A stretch of 64,000 bases of DNA from Hemileia vastatrix (GCA_030280995.1 JASXTE010000005.1:434001-498000), one strand, 5' to 3'. Counted from the first letter of the stretch, positions 10,133 to 20,387 are shown. Numbers and translations: made by a program. Notes: generated by a model from the sequence alone, not told the origin.

Positions 10133-12742
10133 CTACCCCAAAAAATGAGGGCATTCATCCCTTTCCGACAAACATAATTCACCAGAAGCCGTCCGTTTTA
10201 TATGCCGCTTCTTGGTGCAAACACAACACTGGCACAGAGTAGTAATCCCTGGCCGTGTTTCCCAACCTTCATCTCCAGGAGGCGCTAACCGCATATGTAA
10301 CCTCCGCATATCTTCACCAGTGATCTCCAAACTAATCCCCATGCCAGCTTGATACCCTATCCTGGCCTCAAAATCCATCAAAAAAGGACCACCAAGAACA
10401 GTTTTGACTGCTCCTCTGGCCACATAAAAGTGAACCTTACCAACAGATCCACCAATGCCTAACCTGACATGCTCAGCTGTACCCATCAGCTCTGTTGCAT
10501 GCCCTCCAATACCTCTGAGGTTTCCCCCAGTTCCACTTTTAATTGGCAAGCCTATACTCGTTGCTTGCTCCAATGAAATTAAATTAATTTGAGACCCTGA
10601 ATCGACCAAGGCCTTTACTTCTTTACCATTAAGAGTTACCACCAGGTAACCCAGGGGAGCGGAAAAATGTGTATCTACATCTTCCCCAAACTTTTCTGCA
10701 TTTTCACAAATATATTCCACCTCTCCAGTGGAAACCCGACGCCTCGTCAAATGCTTCTTTTGCTTTTCAGCAAGCGCCGGACTAATTGTAAATAACTCCC
10801 CCAAAGATAAGGGAATCTGCAGTTGATTCACCCTATTCAAAACTGCGTCCATCGCATTAGCTTGACCAGAAACTACTGGCCGCTCATACTGGACCTTTGA
10901 TTTAACAACCTTGGCCCTGGGTACCTCTTGAGGTCCAACCGAGCCATCTTCACCCCCCATTATAACATCTTCACTTTCTATAACCCTAACTCCGTCACCA
11001 GCTTCTTGCACTAATCCTGATCCATCGCTAGTCCTTCTTACACCCTCCATTGGGATGGGACCGCTAAAACTTGGTCTGGGTAGAGACGCCAACGGTACGT
11101 CCTCCTCAGAATCCGAATCATCCTCTGGCATAGGCTCACCATTTAAATCAAACTTGCCATAACTAGGGGGCCCCATATCAGCAATCCCCTTCTGCATTTT
11201 ATATAATTCGTCCTTAGAGTAAGGGTTCAATTTGTTGGCGGCAGTTTGAGCACTAGAATTCTTGTCCTTAGAGTAAGGGTTCACTTTGTTATTGGCCTTG
11301 CCAGGATTAGCCCTCAATTGGCTCTGAATGCTACTTTTCGCCTTAGTAGCAGCTGCTCTTCTAGCAGCATTAACATCATATTCGCCAGCCATACAGCTAC
11401 CCTCCACCTGGGCAACCGTCGCCAGCTCTAAACCACCAAAAGAAGTAGAAAATGTGGCTTTACTGACCTCTTTCTCTTTACCTTTGTCAGCTTTTCCACC
11501 ATTACCGTTACCATTTTTGCCACCCTTGGCATTAACATCTTCATCCGTCACCTCTTCAAATCTGGCTCTCCTTTCAGCCGTTAAACTTCTTCTGACCAAA
11601 TCAGAAGGAGACTGTCCATCACTGGGCTTGATGAACGAACCATCAGGAAATTTATAAACTTTACCATCAAATAAAACTCGCCCAGCATCCATATCCTTAT
11701 CAAGAGCAAAACAAACTGTTGCTCTATGACCCCTCCTATTACAATAGGAGCACACCTTTGGCTCATCGTAGCCACCTCTATATCCATTACCACCATTCCC
11801 ACCATTTCTCCCATTGCCTGGGAAGCGGTTACCGTTATTATTGCCATTATAATTTCGACGTTCATAACCTCTGGACTGATAAGAAGTCGACGTCGACGAA
11901 GAAGCGATTGGGGCCTTGTTGGCCTTTTGAGTCTCTTGGACAAATATCTTTAGCTGTTTCGTTAAATCGGCCAAGTGATCGACCATCTTGTTGTCTACAT
12001 TGCCCTCAACTTTTGCAGCAGGAACACCCATTTGTGCCTTCTTGGCCTCCTGGGCTTTGACCATAATATCGTTGTTCTCGGCCAAAACTTCGCTAACCTT
12101 ACTGACATATTGAGTGCAAGACTCTTGATACTTGTCCAACGCTAATAACTTTAGATGGGCTTGGATGTTCTCTTTAATAACCTCCAGAGCCGGTAACTTC
12201 TGCTCACCGTTTGGCAGTTCCTTCATTAAATTCTTTCTTGAGAGATCCTTCAAGACGTCCATTCGAATATCCCTACTGCATGCTGACCAAAACAAATCTT
12301 TTGCTTGATTTTCATGCACTAATTCATCCACCAGTATGAGATATTCCACCACTTCATCAAACTGAACACAGAGCTTTTTGAAGTCAGCCATAGAAGAAAC
12401 ACCACCTTTTGCTTGCCAGTCTCCAACAATTTTATTGAGGTCCATCATAGTAAACCTAACACCCCATCTATCAACCATAGCTTTAGAAAGCTTAACCCAA
12501 TCCTTGTCCTTGAATGCCTGCATAGCAATAACCTCTTTTTCCACCTCCCTATCGGCAATAAAAAATCTAACTTGCTTCACCATATCCACATGAGAAGCAC
12601 CATCAACAGCAGCAGCAGCTTCATACCTGCTAATGAACCATTTAACCTCCTCCCCATCAAACTTTGGGCCATCCCAAGAAACAATTCTAACTGAGGGAGT
12701 AAGAGGGTTAGAAGATCCAGAAGCAACAGCAGAAGAAGACAT
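10133..12742 (-). CDS. gag: Gag-protease polyprotein of element A, intact
   Basis: 869 residues with no break. It opens with a capsid-like helical region (about 20-250, ..VKWFISRYEAAAAVDG..), then a Gly/Asn-rich stretch and a zinc knuckle CSYCNRRGHRATVC (about 329-342). A Lys/Ser-rich linker follows, then a retropepsin-like domain with the active-site box ALVDSGSQINLIS (about residue 713) and its flap and GGPFLMDF end, and a Cys-rich tail (CQCCVC). The ATG at 12742 lies about 160 nt from the PBS. Protease is in the Gag frame rather than the Pol frame, so both are made at the Gag level. B Gag is alignable throughout. Confidence 0.94.
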   Translation of the reverse strand: MSSSAVASGSSNPLTPSVRIVSWDGPKFDGEEVKWFISRYEAAAAVDGASHVDMVKQVRFFIADREVEKEVIAMQAFKDKDWVKLSKAMVDRWGVRFTMMDLNKIVGDWQAKGGVSSMADFKKLCVQFDEVVEYLILVDELVHENQAKDLFWSACSRDIRMDVLKDLSRKNLMKELPNGEQKLPALEVIKENIQAHLKLLALDKYQESCTQYVSKVSEVLAENNDIMVKAQEAKKAQMGVPAAKVEGNVDNKMVDHLADLTKQLKIFVQETQKANKAPIASSSTSTSYQSRGYERRNYNGNNNGNRFPGNGRNGGNGGNGYRGGYDEPKVCSYCNRRGHRATVCFALDKDMDAGRVLFDGKVYKFPDGSFIKPSDGQSPSDLVRRSLTAERRARFEEVTDEDVNAKGGKNGNGNGGKADKGKEKEVSKATFSTSFGGLELATVAQVEGSCMAGEYDVNAARRAAATKAKSSIQSQLRANPGKANNKVNPYSKDKNSSAQTAANKLNPYSKDELYKMQKGIADMGPPSYGKFDLNGEPMPEDDSDSEEDVPLASLPRPSFSGPIPMEGVRRTSDGSGLVQEAGDGVRVIESEDVIMGGEDGSVGPQEVPRAKVVKSKVQYERPVVSGQANAMDAVLNRVNQLQIPLSLGELFTISPALAEKQKKHLTRRRVSTGEVEYICENAEKFGEDVDTHFSAPLGYLVVTLNGKEVKALVDSGSQINLISLEQATSIGLPIKSGTGGNLRGIGGHATELMGTAEHVRLGIGGSVGKVHFYVARGAVKTVLGGPFLMDFEARIGYQAGMGISLEITGEDMRRLHMRLAPPGDEGWETRPGITTLCQCCVCTKKRHIKRTASGELCLSERDECPHFLG
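10139..10145 (-). promoter_or_regulatory. Putative -1 frameshift site T TTT TTG (A gag-pro/pol)
   Basis: In the gag frame the codons read CAT TTT TTG GGG TAG, so the heptamer T TTT TTG sits four nucleotides before the gag stop (TAG at 10133-10135). Pol is open in the -1 frame across the overlap. B has T TTT TTA at the homologous place. This is the X XXY YYZ class known from retroviruses. Confidence 0.8.
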
Positions 12743-12899
12743 CCCAATAAGTAAAGAAAAGCGTTAACAATCGATAAAATAACAAGCCTCTTGCAGGCCA
12801 ATAACAAAAATCCAATTAGAGTTCCAGAAAATAAGCCTCTTGCAGGCTAAGAACGTTCTTGATCCAAGTAAGTCTTTAAAGAAAGCTAGAGAAATCGAA
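12743..12899 (-). other. 5' UTR of element A with a duplicated hairpin
   Basis: The phrase AAGCCTCTTGCAGGC occurs twice, at about 12782-12796 and 12834-12848, and folds as GCCT/AGGC around a short loop. It resembles the 22-nt motif without its TAAACTG tail. As it lies between PBS and gag, a packaging or dimerisation role is possible but unproven. Confidence 0.5.
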
Positions 12900-12916
12900 C
12901 CCCACGTTGGGCGCCA
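12900..12916 (-). promoter_or_regulatory. Primer binding site of A, tRNA-Lys(CUU) type
   Basis: TGGCGCCCAACGTGGGG, just inside the 5' LTR, is complementary to the 3' end of tRNA-Lys(CUU) including CCA, the same primer used by Mason-Pfizer-type retroviruses. Element B carries the same 17 bases. Confidence 0.88.
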
Positions 12917-12918
12917 AC

Positions 12919-14074
12919 TATGGTAAGGTAAACTCTTACAGTCGCCTTGCTGTAAGCAGAATCCAGAGGAGATATGTGGATTTAGCTGAAAACCCCGTCC
13001 TTCCAATAAAAATAACAAAATGGGTGTTATAAATCACTAAGCTAACCAATCTACTTAGATCTGATTGATAAAATAATGAAACTCTAAAATAATTAACGCT
13101 TATTGAGATTTAATGAAAGTGGCTGTTGATAAAGAAATACTGATAACAACAATTAAGGTGTACCAGTGAAAGATCTGAAAAGATTGACTTTTATGTTTTT
13201 ATAATAATTTTAATTTTTATGAGACAGCAATAATCAAGTCCCAGCGATGAAGACCTTTCTAAAGATACCCTGTATGAAGTGTGATTTTAATTGTTGAGTA
13301 GTATTTCTAAAATGTTATGTAAAAAAAATAATAATGTTATAAGGGTATTACAAGTTATTTTAATTTGTTGTGTAATAAAAAATGAGACTGTGGTGGTTAA
13401 AGATTAAGCTGTATGATGTGTCCCCCTTCTCAATTTCGAGTTTGAGAAGCGCTTAAGTATTCCTAGTCACGTGCCTAAGTTTTCCCCTCCAGAGCTCTTC
13501 CAGAGTCAATCCGGAGCCGGAACGGAGTCCGTACGGAGTCCGTACGGAGTCAAAGCGGAGTCCGTACGGAGTCCGTACGGAGTCGAAACGGAGTCCGTCC
13601 GGACTTCCGGACTCAATTTAGAACCTTAAAACTATAATAAAAAATCTAGAAAAATTACACATAATAGAGCTACTTCCCCTTTACATACCAATCTAATTTT
13701 CGTAGTCCGCGCAGCTCTAATTACCCCGTGAAAATTCATCAAAGTTAAGTAATTTTTGTAAACGTAAATATTTCTATAAAACTTTAAAATTCATTTAAAA
13801 ATATAAAAAAAATAGTAAAAATTCTGGGAAAATTTCCCAAGGTTCTTGAGTAACTCGACTTGATACTTATAAATTTTCAGACCGTAAAAATAAGTTTTCT
13901 CCGTAAAATAAATTGTATTTGTGTAGGCATTCGCTCGTGACCAATTTCTTCATATTTAAACTCCAATAAATTAAATAAAACCCTTTTATATAAAAAAATA
14001 ATAACACCAATCTTGCATGCCGTGATAACTCCATTTACATATTTAGGTGCCGTACTAAACTTTAGGCTACCACA
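12919..14074 (-). repeat. 5' LTR of element A
   Basis: The partner of 531-1686, with the same length of 1156 bp. It includes the CGGAGTCCGTA array at about 13512-13615. ACGG directly follows at 14075-14078. Confidence 0.95.
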
Positions 14075-15361
14075 ACGGCATCTAAAAGTGAAAGGATTGG
14101 CCAGGCTATATTGGTCAAAAACGTAGACTTGAATGTAAAAATACAAATAATGTTGATAGTCCTGTGTACTGAGGAATTTCAAAATCTTTTTCAAAAATAC
14201 AATGTACTTTCCTGAGCTGTTCAACTGAATACCCTAGACAGGCTTTTGGATGTGCAATCAAAAAACTTTGCCAATCCTGCGGCCATGATTGCACAAATGA
14301 AAGACTGATATTCCAACTTGAAAGCCCAAGGTTTACAACTGGACAGAAACATTGTAGCTCTTATCTTCCAATGGGCAATCAAAGATGATTTAAGGTTCAG
14401 AAATGAAGCAATGCATGATCTGAAACTCCTAATGAAGATCTCCAGAGAAATACCTTCAATGGTGGCAGTTCAACAAGCCCTTACATCTACTTGGGATAGA
14501 ATGAAGAGTGATCACTCCAACAGACTCAACTCTAATCTTAGCAACCTTACTGCTACTCATTCCTTGCTCCCATCAGAGACACATATCTCTGCTCATTACA
14601 CTAGCACCAACTCAAGAAATAATGGCAACTCTGTTGCACTTGACCAGTCCCTAGAGGGCCCCCAAGCCTCAGATGCAGGACTTTTTAGGCCACTCACATG
14701 CTGGAACTGAAATAGTCCCAGCCACTACCAAGAAACCTTCCCAAAGGGACCGGCTTTCAACAACCAACAGCAACATCAGCTATCATAATATGTACCACAT
14801 GGTCTGAAACCAGTTTATACAATGGTTATACAACCTTCTTTCCTACCACCTGAAACAGTTTCAATAATTGACAATTTAATCCCCCACCCCCTTCTCAATG
14901 CAAAACGGACTCTTACCATCCTACATATCCATCTCCTTCATCTTCCAATGCTCCTCCCTGAAATGTTTCACCCATGAAAGCCAAAGAATTGGAAATAACC
15001 AAAAATTTTGCTGAGGGTACTTCAGCTGCCTTTCAAAGACTCAAAATTGAATCAGAAAAAGCTTCACCAGCACCACTTTTTTGACACAGGAGCTACACAT
15101 CACTTCTCAGGCAACATCAATGAGTTAGTAGATTTCACTCTATTCATGACACCTTTGAGGATGAAAGTTGAAACTAATGGAACTGTACCTTATATTACAG
15201 GGAGAAGGACTCTGTGCCGCACTGGTGAAACTGGTCACACTATTAGTATTAGTCTGGTATTCTACTGCAAAGAAGCAACAGGCATGCTAATCTCACCAGC
15301 CTCTCTTATCAAAGGTGGAGCTAGAGTGCTTAAAACTATGTCACATGACTTTCATTTCTTG
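14075..15361 (+). pseudogene. Copia element D: gag remainder and protease
   Basis: Gag continues from 530, with stops, through a helical segment (14318-14710, ..LMKISREIPSMVAVQQALTS..) into a protease region at 15008-15361. The active-site box FFDTGATHHFSGN is the copia type D-(S/T)-G-A-(T/S)-H-H. The frame stops where chromovirus C enters after ..HDFHFL and resumes at 37444 once C and one TCTTG copy are removed. Multiple stops show it is long dead. Confidence 0.82.
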
Positions 15362-16539
15362 TGTCAGACTAGGTATCCCCAGGACTGAGAAATTCTTATG
15401 ATTATAATAAGATAACCTTAATTAAATTAAGCCTATAACTTAAAGATAAGGTTAAAATACTTATACATATGATTATAATACATATATATATAATTATTAC
15501 ACTATTATACAACTTATAGAAGTTTAAATAGCTTATCCATAGCCTAATAATACTTATTAAGGTGTTAATGGAGCCATAATATACTTACCTTAGGTGATAT
15601 TAAGTAATTATAGACATACATAAGCTTATATGTATACATAAACCTCATATTCAGTGAAATATGTAGTTATATTATGTATATTTAGGCCTATAAGTGGGAT
15701 TTAACCTCTTAATAGCCTATAACCTTTGTTTTTCTGCTTATTTTAGGTCATATGGATGCATTCAGTGGACTCACAATTCCTACACAAGCATATACACCTA
15801 TTTCATGTGCATATATCCAGTTTGGTCAACTTAATCTGCTTCCTTGGATGGATTTTCACAGATTTATGGGTTGGGATATGATTAATGGGTTAATATGGAT
15901 GCTTGTGGATGTTATTAAGGACTTTTACAGTTAATTTGGTTCCTTTATATGTTTTGGGTTTCATTATATTCTCTTTGGATGAGTTATTTTACCTGTTTCT
16001 TTATGGTATCTGCTTTTATCTGTTTATTCTATTTATGGTATGGGTCTGTGGTATCATTAATTGTGATGGAGGGTCCTTACTGGAGGTCAGGGTTTTGAAT
16101 CTGCTTGAAGTGGATGCAATGGGGAGGTGATGGGCCCTCACAGTGCTGTAATTTCCGGGGATAGCAGTGACATCATCTGGATTGAAGGTCTGTGCACTCC
16201 AGTGGATTTTGGTATAAATAAGGGAGGATTTGACGGGTTATTGGACATCACTTACTTACTAAACTTAAATTAAACACTAAAAAACAATTATTATAATATA
16301 TAGATATATTATAAAGCATTTATAAATTGATATTATCTTTATATAAGCTAAAACTATATTTTATTTATCTATTTTCCACCACTAGCACACATAAAAATCC
16401 AAGTATTGTAAGTTTATATGAAGAATAACTATTTTATTAGTATTACCATGAGGTTTAATCACTAAATAATTTATCAATAAGTAGTAGGACCAATAATATT
16501 TACTATTAAATCATACTTAGATAATAGAATACACTGACA
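15362..16539 (+). repeat. 5' LTR of chromovirus C
   Basis: 1178 bp with 6-bp terminal inverted repeats TGTCAG/CTGACA. It is clearly diverged from the 3' copy by substitutions and small indels, so this insertion is older than A or B. Confidence 0.93.
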
Positions 16540-16843
16540 ATCGGGGGTCTTTCCTAAATTATTACTTATTATTTAGTATAAGCCTTAGGACATGATTTTT
16601 ACTCTAGTATATCTCAAAAAAGCCAAATATTTGGGTCTGCTGAACATTAGTGGGTCATAATAACTCAGTGATTGCAGAAAATAACCCTTATAATAATTGT
16701 ACTAATTTTTTATAATGAAAATTAGGTATTTACAGTAGTAACTGTACCCAAGATAAACCCAATTTTACTTGGTATTTGGTCACCAATATAACACCCAATT
16801 AAATTATTATTTGGTTAAATCTTGGTAAGATAATTATTCATGT
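16540..16843 (+). other. Leader of chromovirus C, left of the B insertion
   Basis: About 300 bp of AT-rich noncoding sequence starting ATCGGGGGTC. It is the 5' half of the C leader; the other half resumes at 29799. I see no gene and no confident tRNA-complementary PBS. Confidence 0.6.
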
Positions 16844-17913
16844 TGTGTTCTTCCAACATTAGCAGGGGCCTTTGTTGTGTGATTTGGCGCTGTTTGTGCA
16901 TGTCTTAATTGACATCTGTTAAGGAATTTGGTATTTTTCTGGTTCTATCCCGTGGATATTGGGTCTGCGGGTATGTGGGTACTATCATTGGATAGCCCCG
17001 GTTTTTCTCTATATTTTATATCTTGAAGACATTTTTCATATTCTGAGTTTTAAGGGGTCATTTCCTCATTTTTCATTAATAAAAGATTGCTGTTTAATTT
17101 TGTTTTTTGTGTTTTATGGGCTAACCTTAAGTCTTAGGGTTAATTGCTTAGTACCATTTGATAGAGCTAATTTTTCTCTATATTTCATGTCTCAATGTTG
17201 TTATAGTGAAATTCCGTGTTTTAAAGGTTTTAGTAGTTGTAGCTAATTTTTCTAAGTAGATTAGTGGTTTTTATTGGTTTTCTGGCTTCAGGGAGGCCGG
17301 GCCGCTTCAGGCGGCTCGCCCGCCTCTGTTTTAGGAGGTTGGGGAGCGCTTCAGGAGGGTTTTTTATGCAATTTGGCAGGTACAGGCGCCAGATTGGTGG
17401 GCGCGCATGGGCTCTTAGTGGTCTGTGTGTACATAGTGAATAAGACAGTTTGGGGCAACCTTAATCATCATACAACCATCTGGAGGTGATATCATTGTTC
17501 CTCACTCAGTTTTCACTGTTTTCTGGCCACAATTGGCTGTGTTTGTTGCAAGTAAGTTCTTCATTTAACTTAACTTTGGCAACTGTTTTCTCTGTTATAG
17601 TCTTGCAAGCTATAGCAAGTATTATTGCTGTCTCTGGTGTGGATTTGCAGCCTACATCAAGTATCTTTGCTGTCTCTGGTGTGGACTTTGTTCTACATTT
17701 CAGTTCTTTGGTCTGGTAGTCTATCTGGGGACTACTTTCTTGGCTCATCAAGCAGTCAAGTGTGTTAAAAAGGAGCTTTAGCAAAACAGGAACCAACTTA
17801 CTTTAGCAAGTAAATCTCACTCTATTTTTCTAAAGGGACAGGGGATTTTCGCTCTGGTTTTTCTCCAACTCCCTTGGTCAAGGCCTATAGCTAGTACTAT
17901 AGGATTGTCTACA
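16844..17913 (+). repeat. 5' LTR of element B
   Basis: 1070 bp, starting TGTGTTCTTCC and ending GATTGTCTACA. A GC-rich CCGGGCCGCTTCAGGCGG cluster is at about 17297-17325. The phrase TTGCTGTCTCTGGTGTGGA occurs twice at about 17624-17687. Confidence 0.93.
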
Positions 17914-17917
17914 TTTC

Positions 17918-17934
17918 TGGCGCCCAACGTGGGG
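17918..17934 (+). promoter_or_regulatory. Primer binding site of B, tRNA-Lys(CUU) type
   Basis: TGGCGCCCAACGTGGGG, four bases after the LTR end, identical to the PBS of element A. Confidence 0.9.
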
Positions 17935-17984
17935 GTGGAACTTGCTAGTTCTTTGGAATCTCTGTTTTCTTTGGTTGGCTCTTT

Positions 17985-20387
17985 TTGGTGTTTTGGACTG
18001 GAGGAATGGCTTCTGGTTCTGCTATTCCTGTGGTGACTGTCAGTGGGGGGGATGGTCCTCCTTCTGTGATGGTTAGGGAGTGTGTGAGGATTAAAACTTG
18101 GGATGGTACCAAGTTTAATGAGGAGGATGTCAAGTGGTTTCTAGAGAAGTATGAAACTGCTGCTGGAGTGGATGGTGCTTCCTACCTGGACATGGTGAAG
18201 CAGATTATCTTCTTCATTGGTGATAGGTCAGTGGAGAAGGAGATTGTGGCCATGTCTGGCTACAAGAAGAGGGATTGGAAATTGTTGTGTAGGGAAATGG
18301 TGGATAGATGGGGTGTCAGGTTCACTATGGTGGATATGAACAAGGTTTTCAGTGAATGGCAATCTTATGGTGGTGTTGGTAACTTACATAGTTACAGGAA
18401 GTTTCTGCTACAGTTTGATCCTGTGGTGGAATATTTGGTGGAAGTGGAGGAGCTGGCACATGAAAATGCTGCCAAGGATGTTTTTTGGTCTGCCCTGGCT
18501 AGAGATGTCAGGATGGATGTGTTGAAGGAGTTGTCAAGAAAGGAATTGATGAAGACTCTTTCTAATGGGGACCAGAAGTTGCCTGCCTTGGATAAGGTGA
18601 AGGAGGCTGTTGAGGCCCATTTAAAGTTATTGGCTGTAGACACCTATCAGGAGGGGTGTGCCAAGTATGTCAGCAAAGTCAGTGAGGCTTTGGCTGAAGA
18701 GGAAGTTAGGGAGAAGAAGGAGGAGAAAAATTTGGTGCAGGTTCCCAAACAGGAGAGGGACCCAATGGTGGAGAAGTTGGCTGATCTGACAAAACAGCTG
18801 CACATTTTTGTCCAGGAGGCCAAGAAGGTTAATAAGGCACCTTCTCAGCCAAGAGATTTTGAAAGGAGGGCTGGTAGGAGTGATCCTTGGGTTTGCTCTT
18901 ATTGCAGTAGGAGGGGGCACAGGACCAATGATTGTTGGGCACTGAACAGAGATGTGTCTGAAGGAAAAGTGGAGTTTGATGGCAGGGTTTTTAAGTTCCC
19001 TGACGGTTCTTTTGTGAAGCCCAGTGAGGGGCAGGCTCCTGTTGATTTGGTCAGGAGAAGGGGTGGTCTCAATCAAAGGAGGCCAAGGTTTGAGGAGATT
19101 CCTGATCAGGGGAAGTCTTCTGTTAAGGTAGATGAGGACGTCAAGGGAAAGGGGAAGGAGGTCAATAAGGTCTCTTTTTCTACTTCCTTTGGTGGTTTGG
19201 AGTTGTATTCTTGTAGTGGACAGTCAAGTGGTGAATGCTTGGCTGGTGTTTATGATGTGGAAGCAGGGAAGGTGGGTAGGCCTAAGAGCAGTTCTCAGGC
19301 CCAACCAAAGTCAAATGCTTCAAAGGGTGATCCTAAGCTGAGTGCAGCTAGGAAAAGGTACAGCAAAGAGGAGCTGTACAAGATGCAGAAGGGTATGGCT
19401 GACATGGCCCCCCCTAGTTTTGGTGCATTGGACCTGAATGGTGAGCCAATGCCAATGGATGTGGATTCTGACTCTGAGGAGGATGTCCCTTTGGCTTCAT
19501 TGCCAAAGCCTTCTGGAGTCAGAGGTTCTGGTGAGGGATCTGGTTTGGTTCCTGTTAATGGTAAATCTGTTGGTGGTGCTGGTCCTCAAGAAGCTTCTAG
19601 AACCAAGGCGGTGAAGCAAAGAGCTCACTTTGAGAGGCCAGTAGTGTCTGGTCAAGTTAATGTTATGGACTCTTTCCTGGAAAGGATGAACCAGGGTCAG
19701 GTTTCCCTATCTTATGGGGAATTGTATGCTATAAGTCCAGGGTTGGCTGATAGGCAGAAAAAGTTGTTGACCAGGAGAAGGGTTTCTTCTGGTGAGGTGA
19801 AATACATTTGTGATTCTACTGAAAAGTTTGGTGAGGGGTTGGAAACTCATTTTTCTGCTCCTCTGGGATATGTCAATGTCACTCTGAATGGCAGGGAGGC
19901 AAGGGCATTGGTGGATTCAGGTTCTCAGATAAACCTGATTTCATTGTTTGAGGCAACTCATATGGGCCTCCCCATCAAAACTGGTATCGGTGGGAATTTG
20001 AGAGGGATCGGTGGCCATCTCACTGAATTGGTTGGAACTTCAGAGTTTGTGAAGTTGGATGTTGGAGGAGCCTCAGGGAAGGTTCATTTTTACATTGCTA
20101 AAGGTAATGTAAAAGCAGTTTTGGGTGGGCCATTCTTGATGGATTTTCAGGCAAGAATAGGTTATCAATTTGATTTGGGAATCAGTTTGGAGTTGACTGG
20201 TGAAGACGAAAGGAGGCTTGACATGAGGTTATCATCCCCTGGAGAGGATGGTCGGAAGACTAGGCCTGGTTTATCTTCAATGTGCCAGTGCATGGACTGC
20301 TGCAGGAGAAGGAAGGAAGTGGGTGCTGCCTCTGGTTTTTTGGAGTGCGGTTCAGACTCTATTGAGAGTCTGTCTTTTTTAGAGTAA
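17985..20387 (+). CDS. gag: Gag-protease polyprotein of element B, intact
   Basis: 800 residues from ATG 17985; an in-frame ATG at 18006 (MASGSAIP..) aligns better with A Gag and may be the real start. Order: capsid-like region (..VKWFLEKYETAAGVDG..), zinc knuckle CSYCSRRGHRTNDC (about residues 303-316), charged linker, retropepsin box ALVDSGSQINLIS, GGPFLMDF, and a Cys-rich tail CQCMDCCRRR. It is shorter than A Gag, mainly in the Gly/Asn-rich and linker parts. It remains fully open although pol downstream is broken. It ends in ..SLSFLE at a slippery site. Confidence 0.93.
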   Translation: MVFWTGGMASGSAIPVVTVSGGDGPPSVMVRECVRIKTWDGTKFNEEDVKWFLEKYETAAGVDGASYLDMVKQIIFFIGDRSVEKEIVAMSGYKKRDWKLLCREMVDRWGVRFTMVDMNKVFSEWQSYGGVGNLHSYRKFLLQFDPVVEYLVEVEELAHENAAKDVFWSALARDVRMDVLKELSRKELMKTLSNGDQKLPALDKVKEAVEAHLKLLAVDTYQEGCAKYVSKVSEALAEEEVREKKEEKNLVQVPKQERDPMVEKLADLTKQLHIFVQEAKKVNKAPSQPRDFERRAGRSDPWVCSYCSRRGHRTNDCWALNRDVSEGKVEFDGRVFKFPDGSFVKPSEGQAPVDLVRRRGGLNQRRPRFEEIPDQGKSSVKVDEDVKGKGKEVNKVSFSTSFGGLELYSCSGQSSGECLAGVYDVEAGKVGRPKSSSQAQPKSNASKGDPKLSAARKRYSKEELYKMQKGMADMAPPSFGALDLNGEPMPMDVDSDSEEDVPLASLPKPSGVRGSGEGSGLVPVNGKSVGGAGPQEASRTKAVKQRAHFERPVVSGQVNVMDSFLERMNQGQVSLSYGELYAISPGLADRQKKLLTRRRVSSGEVKYICDSTEKFGEGLETHFSAPLGYVNVTLNGREARALVDSGSQINLISLFEATHMGLPIKTGIGGNLRGIGGHLTELVGTSEFVKLDVGGASGKVHFYIAKGNVKAVLGGPFLMDFQARIGYQFDLGISLELTGEDERRLDMRLSSPGEDGRKTRPGLSSMCQCMDCCRRRKEVGAASGFLECGSDSIESLSFLE
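20375..20381 (+). promoter_or_regulatory. Putative -1 frameshift site T TTT TTA (B gag-pro/pol)
   Basis: The gag codons TCT TTT TTA GAG TAA contain T TTT TTA, the same heptamer used by HIV-1. The -1 frame continues as FFRV..ADHPSSTTSPRDEEIP, alignable with the A Pol N terminus (FFGVAGADRSN..SPQDEIP). The site is thus conserved in place and type while the neighbouring sequence has diverged. Confidence 0.82.

Larger units (their letters stand above)
6000..10154 (-). pseudogene. pol: Pol of element A (RT, RNase H, integrase), one in-frame stop
   Basis: A single minus-strand frame of about 1385 codons, broken once by TGA at 6513-6515, where the B and G homologues have Arg (..LFAD-R..). The N-terminal 250 residues are an acidic spacer. 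RT follows with the catalytic box FIDD near residue 488 (usual YxDD), then RNase H near 650, a spacer, the HHCC finger (H-x3-H ... CEEC, about 1020-1063), integrase D/D/E (SLDAVHIKE, TVDGGPEF, YPEAEGMVERG) and a C-terminal GPY/F module (WNGPYKI). There is no chromodomain. Expression needs a -1 shift from gag-pro. The spacers carry hairpin motifs that read as ..QQEVKL, ..HQEDKL and ..PHEVKL. Confidence 0.93.
531..14074 (-). mobile_element. Ty3/gypsy retrotransposon A, nearly intact, with antisense accessory genes
   Basis: A complete 13.5-kb element on the minus strand, inserted into copia element D. In sense order it holds the 5' LTR (12919-14074), PBS, gag-pro (12742-10133), pol (10154-6000), a noncoding block with hairpins, two genes on the opposite strand (3654-4667 and 1810-2427), PPT and 3' LTR (531-1686). 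ACGG lies at both flanks (527-530 and 14075-14078). The LTR end could instead be placed 2 bp further in, at TGGTAAGG, which would leave a less clean duplication. The LTRs differ at only one base I could find (G577 versus A12965), so the insertion is recent. The one clear lesion is an in-frame stop in pol. Confidence 0.93.

Noticed and set aside
15752..16130. ORFs in the LTRs of C and B (also 16959-17719, 28821-29604, 36656-37055)
   Set aside because: They occur in both LTR copies only because the LTRs are duplicated; no domain, and indels between copies do not respect the frame.
16540..16556. ATCGGGGGTC as the PBS of chromovirus C
   Set aside because: Position fits, but I cannot match it to a tRNA 3' end; self-priming or a half-tRNA primer is possible.
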